Positions 1 to 5,776 of a stretch of DNA of 6,880 bases are shown here, piece after piece. The notes beneath the pieces are model-generated. The model ran no database searches, was not told where the DNA came from, and worked only from the letters and a program-made list of their open reading frames with translations. Every line of letters begins with the position of its first letter. The first letter of the stretch is position 1. Position numbers and translations under genes: made by a program. Source of the DNA: Alistipes sp. (lineage in GTDB: Bacteria; Bacteroidota; Bacteroidia; Bacteroidales; Rikenellaceae); contig JAFYOF010000126.1 in NCBI GenBank assembly GCA_017560305.1, forward strand, positions 1 to 6,880, given 5' to 3'.

Positions 1-247
1 ATGGCTTAACGATGAGAAAAATGTTTTGACAGAGTTTAACTGCTCGGAGGCAAAAGGTTTGGCAAGACCTTGTACGCATCTTATCTCGCTTAATCAATCA
101 GCAGCTGAGCGCAAAGAAAATACGATGCGATTACATATTGCCAAGAGCCGTTTCTTTAAGAAAGGAGCGACAATAAAGATTGCAACCGACTATGATAACG
201 AGGTCTTCTACGATAGCCAACGAACAGATAGTTTGATGTCAGAATAA
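1..247 (+). CDS. DnaB/RecA-like replicative helicase, C-terminal fragment
   Basis: The reading frame is open from base 2 to the TAA at 245-247, so this is the 3' end (81 residues) of a gene that begins outside the window. The fragment contains a segment reading GLARPCTHLISLNQSAAE followed by MRLHIAKSRF and a lysine-rich turn into a final beta-strand. This matches the order at the end of DnaB-type helicases: a strand ending in a Leu-x-Gln motif that senses the nucleotide state, then a strand carrying basic residues that face the neighbouring subunit. The gene lies 54 bp upstream of a primase in the same direction, and a helicase-primase pair is typical of phages and some integrative elements; this context strengthens the call. 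A TTG at 26 could be read as a start but is almost certainly internal. Identity at family level is an inference from a short fragment. Confidence 0.6.
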   Translation, partial: WLNDEKNVLTEFNCSEAKGLARPCTHLISLNQSAAERKENTMRLHIAKSRFFKKGATIKIATDYDNEVFYDSQRTDSLMSE

Positions 248-301
248 TTTTTTGCTCACTTTATAAACTTTAGCTCCTGCACTTCGGCTATTCCTAAGTA
301 T

Positions 302-1267
302 ATGGATTTATCAACTAAGGAATATCAGCATTTGGTGCAGGAGATAGCACGCGAAACGGGCGCAAAGCGTGACGGTACTGGTAAGAACCTTATCGTGCCG
401 CGTTGCCCCTTCTGTGGCAAGTCGGGAGGTAAGTTCGGCATCTACTTAGGACCGGAGACTGCTCGTCGTGAGCCCTTTATGGCGCACTGTTTCTCGTGCG
501 GCAAATCTACGCGTACCCTCGGACAACTCTTGGAAGCCATAGGCCGTATGGACCTGATGGTTACTCCTACGGCAGATATTACCGCCCCCTTACAGTTTGT
601 CTTGGGTGTGGAGCAGGAAGAGATTGATGATGCGTTAACCATAACCGAGTTGCCGGACTTCTACAAGCGCATATTTAGCCATCCATATCTTAAAGAGCGT
701 GGTTTTACCTACGATGACTATGACTATTTCCCAGTGGGGGTAACCAATCGCCTTAATCCTCGCTTTGAGGATTATGTGATATTTCCCATCATTGACAACG
801 GGGAAAGTGTGGGCTTCGTAGGCCGTCATACCTGGTCGAAGAGCGATATCGATGCCCATAACAGCAAAGTCAAGTACAATGGTGGCTTCAAGATACTGCG
901 TTATCGCAACTCTGTCAATAACGACTTCTCCAAACTACTATATAACTACGATGCTATTCACGAGGGCGAGACCGATACGGTTATCCTCGTGGAGGGCATC
1001 TTTGATGTTATAGCCCTGACCCGCAAGTTAGAACTATACGACAATCCCAGAGTGGCTGTTGTAGCAACCTTCGGAAAGAAGATCTCCGATGTCCAGGTAT
1101 ATAAACTCCAATGCAAGAGAGTTCAGACGGTGATTGTCGGCTATGATGGAGATGCCGTTGAGCCTGTAAAGCTGGTAATCACTCTCAGTATGGAGGCTGG
1201 CAACGACGCAAGAATCCAGATTATAATAACCACCAACAAGAAGGCACCTTCACTCCATACAAAGTGA
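302..1267 (+). CDS. DNA primase with zinc ribbon and TOPRIM domain, 3' end probably replaced
   Basis: Likely synthesises RNA primers for DNA replication of a phage or mobile element, together with the helicase encoded just upstream. An N-terminal zinc ribbon is visible as C35-P-F-C38 and C63-F-S-C66. A middle catalytic-core region follows at about residues 120-200 (VIFPIIDNGESVGFVGRH is a typical primase segment). The TOPRIM domain begins at about residue 225, with the catalytic Glu in LVEGIFD (E231) and the DxD metal site in YDGDA (D282, D284). Sequence up to about residue 305 (LSMEAGNDARI) still fits a TOPRIM fold. The last 15 or so residues (IIITTNKKAPSLHTK) do not, and the usual KDP-like end is absent. 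The 3' end overlaps an opposing membrane-protein gene by 127 bp. This suggests that the native end was lost by recombination. The ATG at 302 gives a normal start just before the zinc ribbon. Whether the product is active is unclear. Confidence 0.8.
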   Translation: MDLSTKEYQHLVQEIARETGAKRDGTGKNLIVPRCPFCGKSGGKFGIYLGPETARREPFMAHCFSCGKSTRTLGQLLEAIGRMDLMVTPTADITAPLQFVLGVEQEEIDDALTITELPDFYKRIFSHPYLKERGFTYDDYDYFPVGVTNRLNPRFEDYVIFPIIDNGESVGFVGRHTWSKSDIDAHNSKVKYNGGFKILRYRNSVNNDFSKLLYNYDAIHEGETDTVILVEGIFDVIALTRKLELYDNPRVAVVATFGKKISDVQVYKLQCKRVQTVIVGYDGDAVEPVKLVITLSMEAGNDARIQIIITTNKKAPSLHTK

Positions 1268-1512
1268 CGCCACCCGAGATGCCAATAAAAATATTCATAT
1301 ACATAGTCATATATGTAGCCAAACGATTCTGTGGCATACAATGCGATAAAAGCGGAATATACAAATACATTATCGATTAGACCACACCATCTATCACTTA
1401 CATCTTGCTTTGTCTCGCTGTTTCTTATCGCACGGAAACTCCTCCAAAGAGATTCACACAGCGAAAAAATCAGGCATCCGCAAACTATCCAAAATACAAT
1501 TCCACTTCCCAT
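1141..1512 (-). CDS. small multi-pass membrane protein, C-terminus probably chimeric
   Basis: Encodes 123 residues. Three hydrophobic stretches are visible: about 3-24 (GIVFWIVCGCLIFSLC), about 47-66 (NVFVYSAFIALYA) and about 90-104 (FLLVVIIIWIL). An Arg/Lys-containing loop lies after the first segment, and an aromatic Tyr/Trp-rich stretch lies at 65-86. The start lies 4 bp after the PP2C stop codon, so the gene is almost certainly co-transcribed and translationally linked with the phosphatase. Residues beyond about 98-105 are antisense to well-conserved primase TOPRIM sequence, so the natural C-terminus has probably been lost or altered at a junction. No family is recognised. An inference is that it anchors or senses for the upstream phosphatase/chaperone module at the inner membrane. 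The hydrophobic pattern and tight spacing favour a real gene over a shadow of the primase. Confidence 0.65.
   Translation of the reverse strand: MGSGIVFWIVCGCLIFSLCESLWRSFRAIRNSETKQDVSDRWCGLIDNVFVYSAFIALYATESFGYIYDYVYEYFYWHLGWRHFVWSEGAFLLVVIIIWILASLPASILRVITSFTGSTASPS
1205..1240. other. probable recombination junction between primase gene and minus-strand operon
   Basis: Left of this zone the plus strand reads as convincing TOPRIM primase. Right of it the minus strand reads as a membrane protein and the plus strand loses primase character. Composition also shifts: 34 of 60 bases are G or C in 481-540, against 20 of 60 in 1321-1380. Neither gene has a sensible family-like 3' end here. No terminal inverted repeat or target duplication was found by eye, so the mechanism is unknown. 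The exact breakpoint cannot be placed without a related intact primase. Confidence 0.5.
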
Positions 1513-1516
1513 AATA

Positions 1517-2263
1517 CTACTTCATTAAGTCAATAACAATTACAGTCACATTATCTTTGCCACCAGCCTCCAATGCTGCATCAATGAGTTTCTCCACTCG
1601 CTTTTCAGCAGGTATGGGCTCCTGAAGGATTCGCTTCATCTGGGACGAGTGAACCATATCGTAGAGGCCATCAGAACATAGGAGCAGAGTGCATGGCTTC
1701 AGATGAAGCGTGTGGGTCTGAATATACTCCGTACCCCAATGAAGAATATCTTTGCCAACGCTTCGTGTAATAATATTACGCTGAGGATGCTTCATGGCCT
1801 GTTCTTCGGTATATTCGCCCGACTCCTCCAATGGCCCGACAAGGGAGTGATCTGAGGTGATTTTTGCTAATACGCTATTTTTTAACATATACAATCTAGT
1901 ATCACCAATATGACATACATCCATCTTGCCTGTTTCAAGGTTGATTAGCGTAGCAGTTAGCACGCAACTCATATTACTCAACCACGGGTTGTAATGTTGA
2001 GCGTAAATTGAGTTATTTGCAAAAATCACTGCTGCTTGAAGCGCATCTAAACTATAAGTAGTTTGTTTGCTCTCGTAAAGATGTTCGCTAATACATCGCA
2101 CAGCCAAATCGGCAGCGACGTCACCACCACCATTACCCCCTACACCATCAACTACCACCGCAAGAAGGTGAGTGCTTCCCCATACCTCCTTCAGCACAAA
2201 TGCATCTTCATTCTTTGGTCGAATATTTCCGATATTCGTATCACCGTAATATAAAGCTTTCAT
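1517..2263 (-). CDS. PP2C-family Ser/Thr protein phosphatase
   Basis: A metal-dependent (Mn/Mg) phosphatase that removes phosphate from Ser/Thr residues of proteins. At 248 residues it matches the single-domain bacterial Stp/PrpC type. All core motifs are visible in order: R15-P-K-N-E-D20, VVVDGVGGNGGGDVA at 37-50 (D39), a serine-rich MSCVLTA at 98-104, HIGDTRLY at 118-125, ITSDHSLV at 135-142, RNIITRSVG at 162-170, LLLCSDGLYDMV at 193-204 (D198) and GGKDNVTVIVI at 234-244 (D237). The metal-binding acidic residues are all present, so it should be active. There is no signal peptide or membrane segment, so it is probably cytosolic. It lies 51 bp after the SecB-like gene and 4 bp before the membrane-protein gene on the same strand. 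No Ser/Thr kinase is seen in the window, so the substrate and partner kinase are unknown. An attractive inference is that it dephosphorylates an operon partner. Confidence 0.95.
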   Translation of the reverse strand: MKALYYGDTNIGNIRPKNEDAFVLKEVWGSTHLLAVVVDGVGGNGGGDVAADLAVRCISEHLYESKQTTYSLDALQAAVIFANNSIYAQHYNPWLSNMSCVLTATLINLETGKMDVCHIGDTRLYMLKNSVLAKITSDHSLVGPLEESGEYTEEQAMKHPQRNIITRSVGKDILHWGTEYIQTHTLHLKPCTLLLCSDGLYDMVHSSQMKRILQEPIPAEKRVEKLIDAALEAGGKDNVTVIVIDLMK

Positions 2264-2314
2264 AACTCTACAAATTTACTCAAAAAATGCTATCTAATAT
2301 AGCCTTGTCTATAA

Positions 2315-3499
2315 TTAAAATTTATAAGGAAAAGTTTGCAAATCACACTCTTTAATGCGAGCATACAATTTGTCTACAAAAGCGATATCCTCATCACTAG
2401 CATCAGGCTGGTCAGTATTGTAAAGCGCATGGAATTCTTCTTTAAGAATCAACTGGTCGTCTCGCAATATATCAGCATAGTCATTATCCATTTGCTTATC
2501 ATAGCCTAAAATCTCAACAAGTGTATCTGTAAATGCCTTTACTGCCAATTCGGAAGTTATGAACTTTAATTCTTCGAGAGTTAGACTAGATACAGTTCTG
2601 CGTTCATCTTCACAATAATCGAACTCTATTTCAGGGATCCCATTCTCTCCGTCAATAATCTTTACATTTTTACCTTCTCCAAACAATAGTTGAAAAAGCA
2701 TTGGCCAATAACTATCTTCACATTCTTCGTAATCTGGGTGGCTGTATTCGATTGGTGTCAAGAAACGATAGTAGTACTTGTAAAGAGGATTTTCTTCATA
2801 TGTCAAAAGTTCATCGCCGGTAGACTTTCCATCTTTTTCTAAATAGTTTTTCGCTGTTTCTAGAAATGATGCCCCAGCTCCATCTTCCACCAAACGAATG
2901 TCTTCCATAATCCATTCATAGCCCAATGGGAATATGTTTTCTTGTGGCGATTCGCTTCCTTCCTCTATTGCCGACTCTTCATCTTTCTCTTGTTCGTTCA
3001 AGAATTTTAGAAATGCAAAACTATTGTCATTGTCTTCATTCTTATCAAACGAAACTTCGTGATTGTCAAAAGGTCTAATGTCGGTATTTGCTTGATGAGT
3101 GGCAAAATCGTAGTCATTCATCATTATAGGAGGGAATCCAGACTCTAATGTCAGTTTCCATACTAATGCACGCAGAGGATTATACATACTTTGAGGCACA
3201 ATAACTGTAAGAAGATGTTTTCGTGTCTCATCTTCCAGTTCTTGGTCTGCAATCTCTACTAATGTAGAGTATATTAGTTTAAGATTAAATACAACTCTCT
3301 CAGTAATCTTGGGTGTTAAACTGGTGTGCAATTCTACCAAATAAAGAGATGTGCCTTCTGCAACTCTTGACTGAACATCTATCGAGATTTCAAGATTGGC
3401 AGCACTCTCTGCATTGAAGAATAAATCAGGAGTGTTTGGTGATTCAAAAACGACTTCCTTCAGGAAGGTCTTGATGGGCATAAAAGCTGGAGTTTCCAT
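2315..3499 (-). CDS. SecB-like chaperone domain fused to a long acidic C-terminal region
   Basis: Encodes 394 residues. Residues about 8-133 resemble the export chaperone SecB. EVVFESPNTPDLFF (15-28) corresponds to the SecB first strand and its FEAPNAPxxF motif. Beta-rich segments follow at 35-80, then a helix-forming stretch with VPQSMYNPLRALVW (101-114) and SGFPPIMMNDYDF (120-132), matching the SecB region that ends in TFPxLxLxPVxFxxL. SecB forms tetramers that hold client proteins unfolded. Normal SecB is about 150-160 residues, so the remaining 260 are an extra region: a very acidic linker (about 145-190), then a domain with aromatic-rich TYEENPLYKYYYRFLTP (233-249) and predicted helices near 307-332 and 370-385. 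I do not recognise this C-terminal region. The gene starts 11 bp after the ClpX-like gene, pointing to coupled function: the SecB-like part may deliver clients to the unfoldase. The start METPAF is supported by the short gap and by alignment to SecB. Confidence 0.75.
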   Translation of the reverse strand: METPAFMPIKTFLKEVVFESPNTPDLFFNAESAANLEISIDVQSRVAEGTSLYLVELHTSLTPKITERVVFNLKLIYSTLVEIADQELEDETRKHLLTVIVPQSMYNPLRALVWKLTLESGFPPIMMNDYDFATHQANTDIRPFDNHEVSFDKNEDNDNSFAFLKFLNEQEKDEESAIEEGSESPQENIFPLGYEWIMEDIRLVEDGAGASFLETAKNYLEKDGKSTGDELLTYEENPLYKYYYRFLTPIEYSHPDYEECEDSYWPMLFQLLFGEGKNVKIIDGENGIPEIEFDYCEDERRTVSSLTLEELKFITSELAVKAFTDTLVEILGYDKQMDNDYADILRDDQLILKEEFHALYNTDQPDASDEDIAFVDKLYARIKECDLQTFPYKF

Positions 3500-3510
3500 A
3501 TTATCTGATA

Positions 3511-4953
3511 TTATAATTGTTTGACATTAATGTTTTGCATTACATAATCTTTGCTAATGCTTATTACATGTTTCTTTTTGGTACTTGTCTCCTCGGGCAT
3601 ATCATAGTACAAGCGATTCAGAGCCTTTGAAAGCAAAGTTCTTACATTGCGAAATCCTAATCCTGATTTATGAGCCTCTGCTGCGATGTATCGAATTGCA
3701 TCCTCTTCAAATCTCAAATCAACATTATTTTTTGAGCAAAAATCTACGTGAGATTGAAGAATATTATCCTTTGCCGAAGTCATGATTTCATATATTACAT
3801 CACTAGTCAATGGATTCATGACAACGCATTCTCCAATACGCCCAAGTAATTCTGGCATATATCCCCACTGAATAAGGTCTTCGGTTGTTACAAGTCGCTG
3901 TAAATTGACACCATCATATTTGTTAGATTGAGTTTGGCTATACCCAATGGAGCGACCAATGTTCAATCTCTTTTTAATTATCTCATCTATCCCTGAGAAT
4001 GCTCCATCAAAAACTATCAGTAAATTGTCTACTGGAAGTCTATATGATCTTGTCGACATATTGTGAGTGTCAAACCCATTCTCCAAATGAAGACTGTGTT
4101 CTGTTTCAAACAGCCTCATAATATCACGCATCATATCAGTATCCATGTCTGTACCACTGCTGCCGACTATCTTTTGACCAAAGTGAGTCAATTTGTCAAA
4201 CTCATGGAAAACAATAATTGCGTATTCCATATCTTTTATCGTGACATTATCATTTATCTCTCTTGCTAAGATGTCGTTGATATGTAGTCCCCTCCACGCT
4301 GCTGGTACAATTTCCGAAGAGTTTATGCGGATTACGGGGCAATCACATATTTTACCAAATATGCGGAACATCTCTGATTTACCCACACCAGTTGGACCCA
4401 TAACAAGGACTGGAGTCTTAATCTTAGAGGTGTATTGCTTTCTCTTGCTATCGAGGTGTTGGTAGAACGGTACTGAGAGTTTGTCAATTGCTTCATCCTG
4501 ACCTTTAATAAATTGCTTTACATAGGCCGCCATTTCTTTTGCGCTTTTCACAAGAACTGTACTATTTTTTACGGGCTCTTTTACTGTGTCTTTTGCTGTT
4601 TCAATCGCTGTGGTACCAAGCAAATCCTCTTTTGAAAAGCCAAATGTCTTCTCAAGATACTCGTAATCTTTCTGTGTAGGGGCTTTATAAGTTCTCTCCC
4701 ATGCAGCCAATTTGTTGTTCATAATATATGGGATATCATCACCAATCTCCTTTTGGCGAGATAATTCCTCGATATATGCGTCAGTTCTATCATTAAAACT
4801 CTCTATTGAGAGCTTCCCATTGACCAACATATCCAACATTTTGGTTGCATGCTCTGGCGATATGCGAGGGCATATGAATAACCTGGCAGCCACATCATTC
4901 ACATCAAACTTTTTGTTTTTTCTTATGTTGATCCCAAAATAAATAGTTTCCAT
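3511..4953 (-). CDS. ClpX-like AAA+ unfoldase without the zinc-binding domain
   Basis: Encodes 480 residues. The AAA+ core (about 140-480) aligns by eye along the whole of ClpX. The entry helix QFIKGQDEAIDKL is at 147-159, Walker A GPTGVGKS at 186-193, a pore-loop region with W220-R-G at 218-223, Walker B IIVFHEFD at 246-253, sensor 1 LLIVFDGAFSGID at 311-323, the IGY loop at 336-338 where ClpX carries the ClpP-contacting IGF, the arginine finger R372 in PELLGRIG, and sensor 2 R438 in GFRNVR. Two features are odd. The first Walker B Asp is His (H250-E251), although the catalytic Glu is kept. The N-terminal 135 residues form an unrecognised helical region instead of the ClpX Cys4 zinc domain, implying different adaptors or clients. 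It probably forms a hexamer that unfolds proteins using ATP, perhaps for ClpP. It precedes the SecB-like gene by 11 bp. No protease gene is seen nearby, so any ClpP would be the chromosomal one. Confidence 0.88.
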   Translation of the reverse strand: METIYFGINIRKNKKFDVNDVAARLFICPRISPEHATKMLDMLVNGKLSIESFNDRTDAYIEELSRQKEIGDDIPYIMNNKLAAWERTYKAPTQKDYEYLEKTFGFSKEDLLGTTAIETAKDTVKEPVKNSTVLVKSAKEMAAYVKQFIKGQDEAIDKLSVPFYQHLDSKRKQYTSKIKTPVLVMGPTGVGKSEMFRIFGKICDCPVIRINSSEIVPAAWRGLHINDILAREINDNVTIKDMEYAIIVFHEFDKLTHFGQKIVGSSGTDMDTDMMRDIMRLFETEHSLHLENGFDTHNMSTRSYRLPVDNLLIVFDGAFSGIDEIIKKRLNIGRSIGYSQTQSNKYDGVNLQRLVTTEDLIQWGYMPELLGRIGECVVMNPLTSDVIYEIMTSAKDNILQSHVDFCSKNNVDLRFEEDAIRYIAAEAHKSGLGFRNVRTLLSKALNRLYYDMPEETSTKKKHVISISKDYVMQNINVKQL

Positions 4954-4985
4954 TTTTTCATCGATTAAAAAATTAAGTTTGAGAT

Positions 4986-5014
4986 ATGGAGTCGCACGAA
5001 CAATGCGACTCCAT
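4986..5014 (-). terminator. 11-bp perfect hairpin between zinc-ribbon and ClpX-like genes (partial terminator or processing site)
   Basis: The arms ATGGAGTCGCA (4986-4996) and TGCGACTCCAT (5004-5014) are perfect reverse complements with a 7-base loop. The hairpin is 10 bp past the stop of the 61-aa gene and 32 bp before the ClpX-like start. On the minus strand the T-run (TTTTTT) begins about 12 bases after the stem, so this is not a textbook intrinsic terminator. It may attenuate transcription into the ClpX-like gene, end the two-gene transcript, or protect an mRNA end. No separate promoter for the ClpX-like gene was seen, which favours partial read-through. Confidence 0.5.
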
Positions 5015-5024
5015 TGTTTATTGA

Positions 5025-5210
5025 CTAATCGTCATCATCAACCCAAGTTCCGCGAGTCAGCTCGTGCCAATCATGATCACCACCCGCAGGACAAGGGCCG
5101 TCTGCAAGTTGTCTTGTACCGTATCCACACCAAAAACCGGCATTGGGTTGTCTTGTTTTAACAGTTGCACCACATTTGACGCACTGCCATGTTGTAATGT
5201 AAGTACTCAT
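5025..5210 (-). CDS. small zinc-ribbon-like protein
   Basis: Encodes 61 residues with a likely zinc-binding pattern: C10-V-K-C13 followed by C28 and C40, with H46 and H49 close by. The knuckle CVKCGATVKTRQPNAGFWC resembles small zinc-ribbon proteins. The C-terminus is acidic, ending in four Asp residues. The family is not recognised beyond that. It lies 32 bp after the 83-aa gene on the same strand and is separated from the ClpX-like gene by a strong hairpin. The zinc ribbon may supply a protein- or nucleic-acid-binding surface. It is tempting, but unproven, that it replaces the zinc-binding adaptor domain missing from the ClpX-like protein. The gene is short, but the Cys spacing and operon position support it. 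Confidence 0.6.
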   Translation of the reverse strand: MSTYITTWQCVKCGATVKTRQPNAGFWCGYGTRQLADGPCPAGGDHDWHELTRGTWVDDDD

Positions 5211-5242
5211 AACATCAGGTTTTAAGTTTGTTAATTATTATA

Positions 5243-5494
5243 TTAGCAATCGTAGAATCGACCGCGATGCTCTCTGAAAATAGAAGCAGCCAACTCGGGG
5301 TTGGTGCAATCTGAATAGATGTCAATACGATAACACTCGTCCCAATTAAATTCATAGCAAGATCCCCACGAACCATAGAAATAAATCTTGTCAGAATCGT
5401 TGTAATCCTCGTACATTAAACGATACAGGTGGTCTTTTGCCTGATTGAAATCTTCCTCATTAGAGAAGAGATAAGTTGATCTTTTTGTAGCCAT
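5243..5494 (-). CDS. 83-aa hypothetical protein, first gene of the minus-strand block
   Basis: I do not recognise this protein. It is acidic and aromatic-rich, with SNEEDFNQAKDHLYRLMYED (11-30) as a probable helix, alternating strands around KIYFYGSWG (36-44) and CYRIDIYS (54-61), and a probable helix at PELAASIFREHRGRFY (66-81). This beta-alpha arrangement could form a small ferredoxin-like fold, which is a guess. It has three Cys (46, 54, 63) plus a C-terminal Cys83, without a clear metal motif. There is no signal peptide or membrane segment. A Bacteroidota-type -7 box lies about 70 bp upstream, so this is the likely promoter-proximal gene of the block. Its place at the head of the block suggests an accessory or regulatory protein, but nothing in the sequence shows that. 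Confidence 0.6.
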   Translation of the reverse strand: MATKRSTYLFSNEEDFNQAKDHLYRLMYEDYNDSDKIYFYGSWGSCYEFNWDECYRIDIYSDCTNPELAASIFREHRGRFYDC

Positions 5495-5506
5495 AGTTCA
5501 TAATAT

Positions 5507-5537
5507 TTTGAGTTTAACAAGTTAATTTGTATCTTTG
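5507..5537 (+). promoter_or_regulatory. Bacteroidota-type promoter reading rightwards
   Basis: TTTG at 5507-5510 is followed after exactly 19 bp by TATCTTTG at 5530-5537, an exact match to the known Bacteroidota primary-sigma consensus (TTTG, 19-21 bp, TAnnTTTG). Transcription would start near 5544. The next plus-strand gene is the GNAT acetyltransferase at 5777, which would give an unusually long leader of about 230 bases. Confidence 0.6.
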
Positions 5538-5564
5538 CAGTGTTATCTTTTATTATCTTGTGAA

Positions 5565-5572
5565 CAAAGGTA
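5565..5572 (-). promoter_or_regulatory. -7 box for the minus-strand block
   Basis: Read on the minus strand, 5572-5565 is TACCTTTG, matching TAnnTTTG. It lies about 70 bp upstream of the 83-aa gene and would start transcription near 5558. No TTTG is present at the matching -33 position; the upstream DNA is AT-only repeat sequence, so the promoter may be weak or need an activator. Confidence 0.5.
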
Positions 5573-5591
5573 TAGTGCAGAAATAATATTA

Positions 5592-5617
5592 AATAATAAT
5601 ACTCGTTCATTATTATT
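5592..5617. repeat. AT-only inverted repeat upstream of the minus-strand promoter
   Basis: AATAATAAT (5592-5600) and ATTATTATT (5609-5617) are perfect 9-bp inverted arms around an 8-bp spacer. The repeat overlaps the place where the -33 element of the leftward promoter would lie, so it could be a regulator site. Because it is made only of A and T in AT-rich DNA, chance occurrence is possible. The rest of the 282-bp intergenic region 5495-5776 shows no further gene or RNA that I can support. Confidence 0.3.
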
Positions 5618-5776
5618 CTAAGCAATAATTAGGGCTGTATGTTAACTGCCTAATAACTTGGTAATTATTGAATTATAGACCTTGTGTCGCAGAGTCATAT
5701 TATATATTTATATTTTAATAGTCACACCAATCATTTCGGCACTTATTGCTTAATATACATATCAACACACTCTGAG

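Noticed and set aside
2271..2278. TAAATTTG on the minus strand as a promoter for the PP2C gene.
   Set aside because: It matches the -7 pattern but sits only 7 bp before the start codon, has no -33 element, and lies in AT-rich DNA where chance matches are common.
4063..4465. Plus-strand open frames antisense to the ClpX-like gene.
   Set aside because: The opposite strand carries continuous ClpX motifs through this region; these frames show no domain features.
2315..4953. Identity with the CmdTAC-type toxin-antitoxin-chaperone phage defence system.
   Set aside because: The SecB-like domain is suggestive, but no toxin such as an ADP-ribosyltransferase and no small antitoxin is encoded beside it, and a ClpX-like gene and PP2C are not part of that system.
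5684..5776. N-terminal extension of the acetyltransferase from a GTG at 5684.
   Set aside because: The extra 31 residues do not look like GNAT sequence, and the ATG at 5777 starts exactly at the usual first strand.
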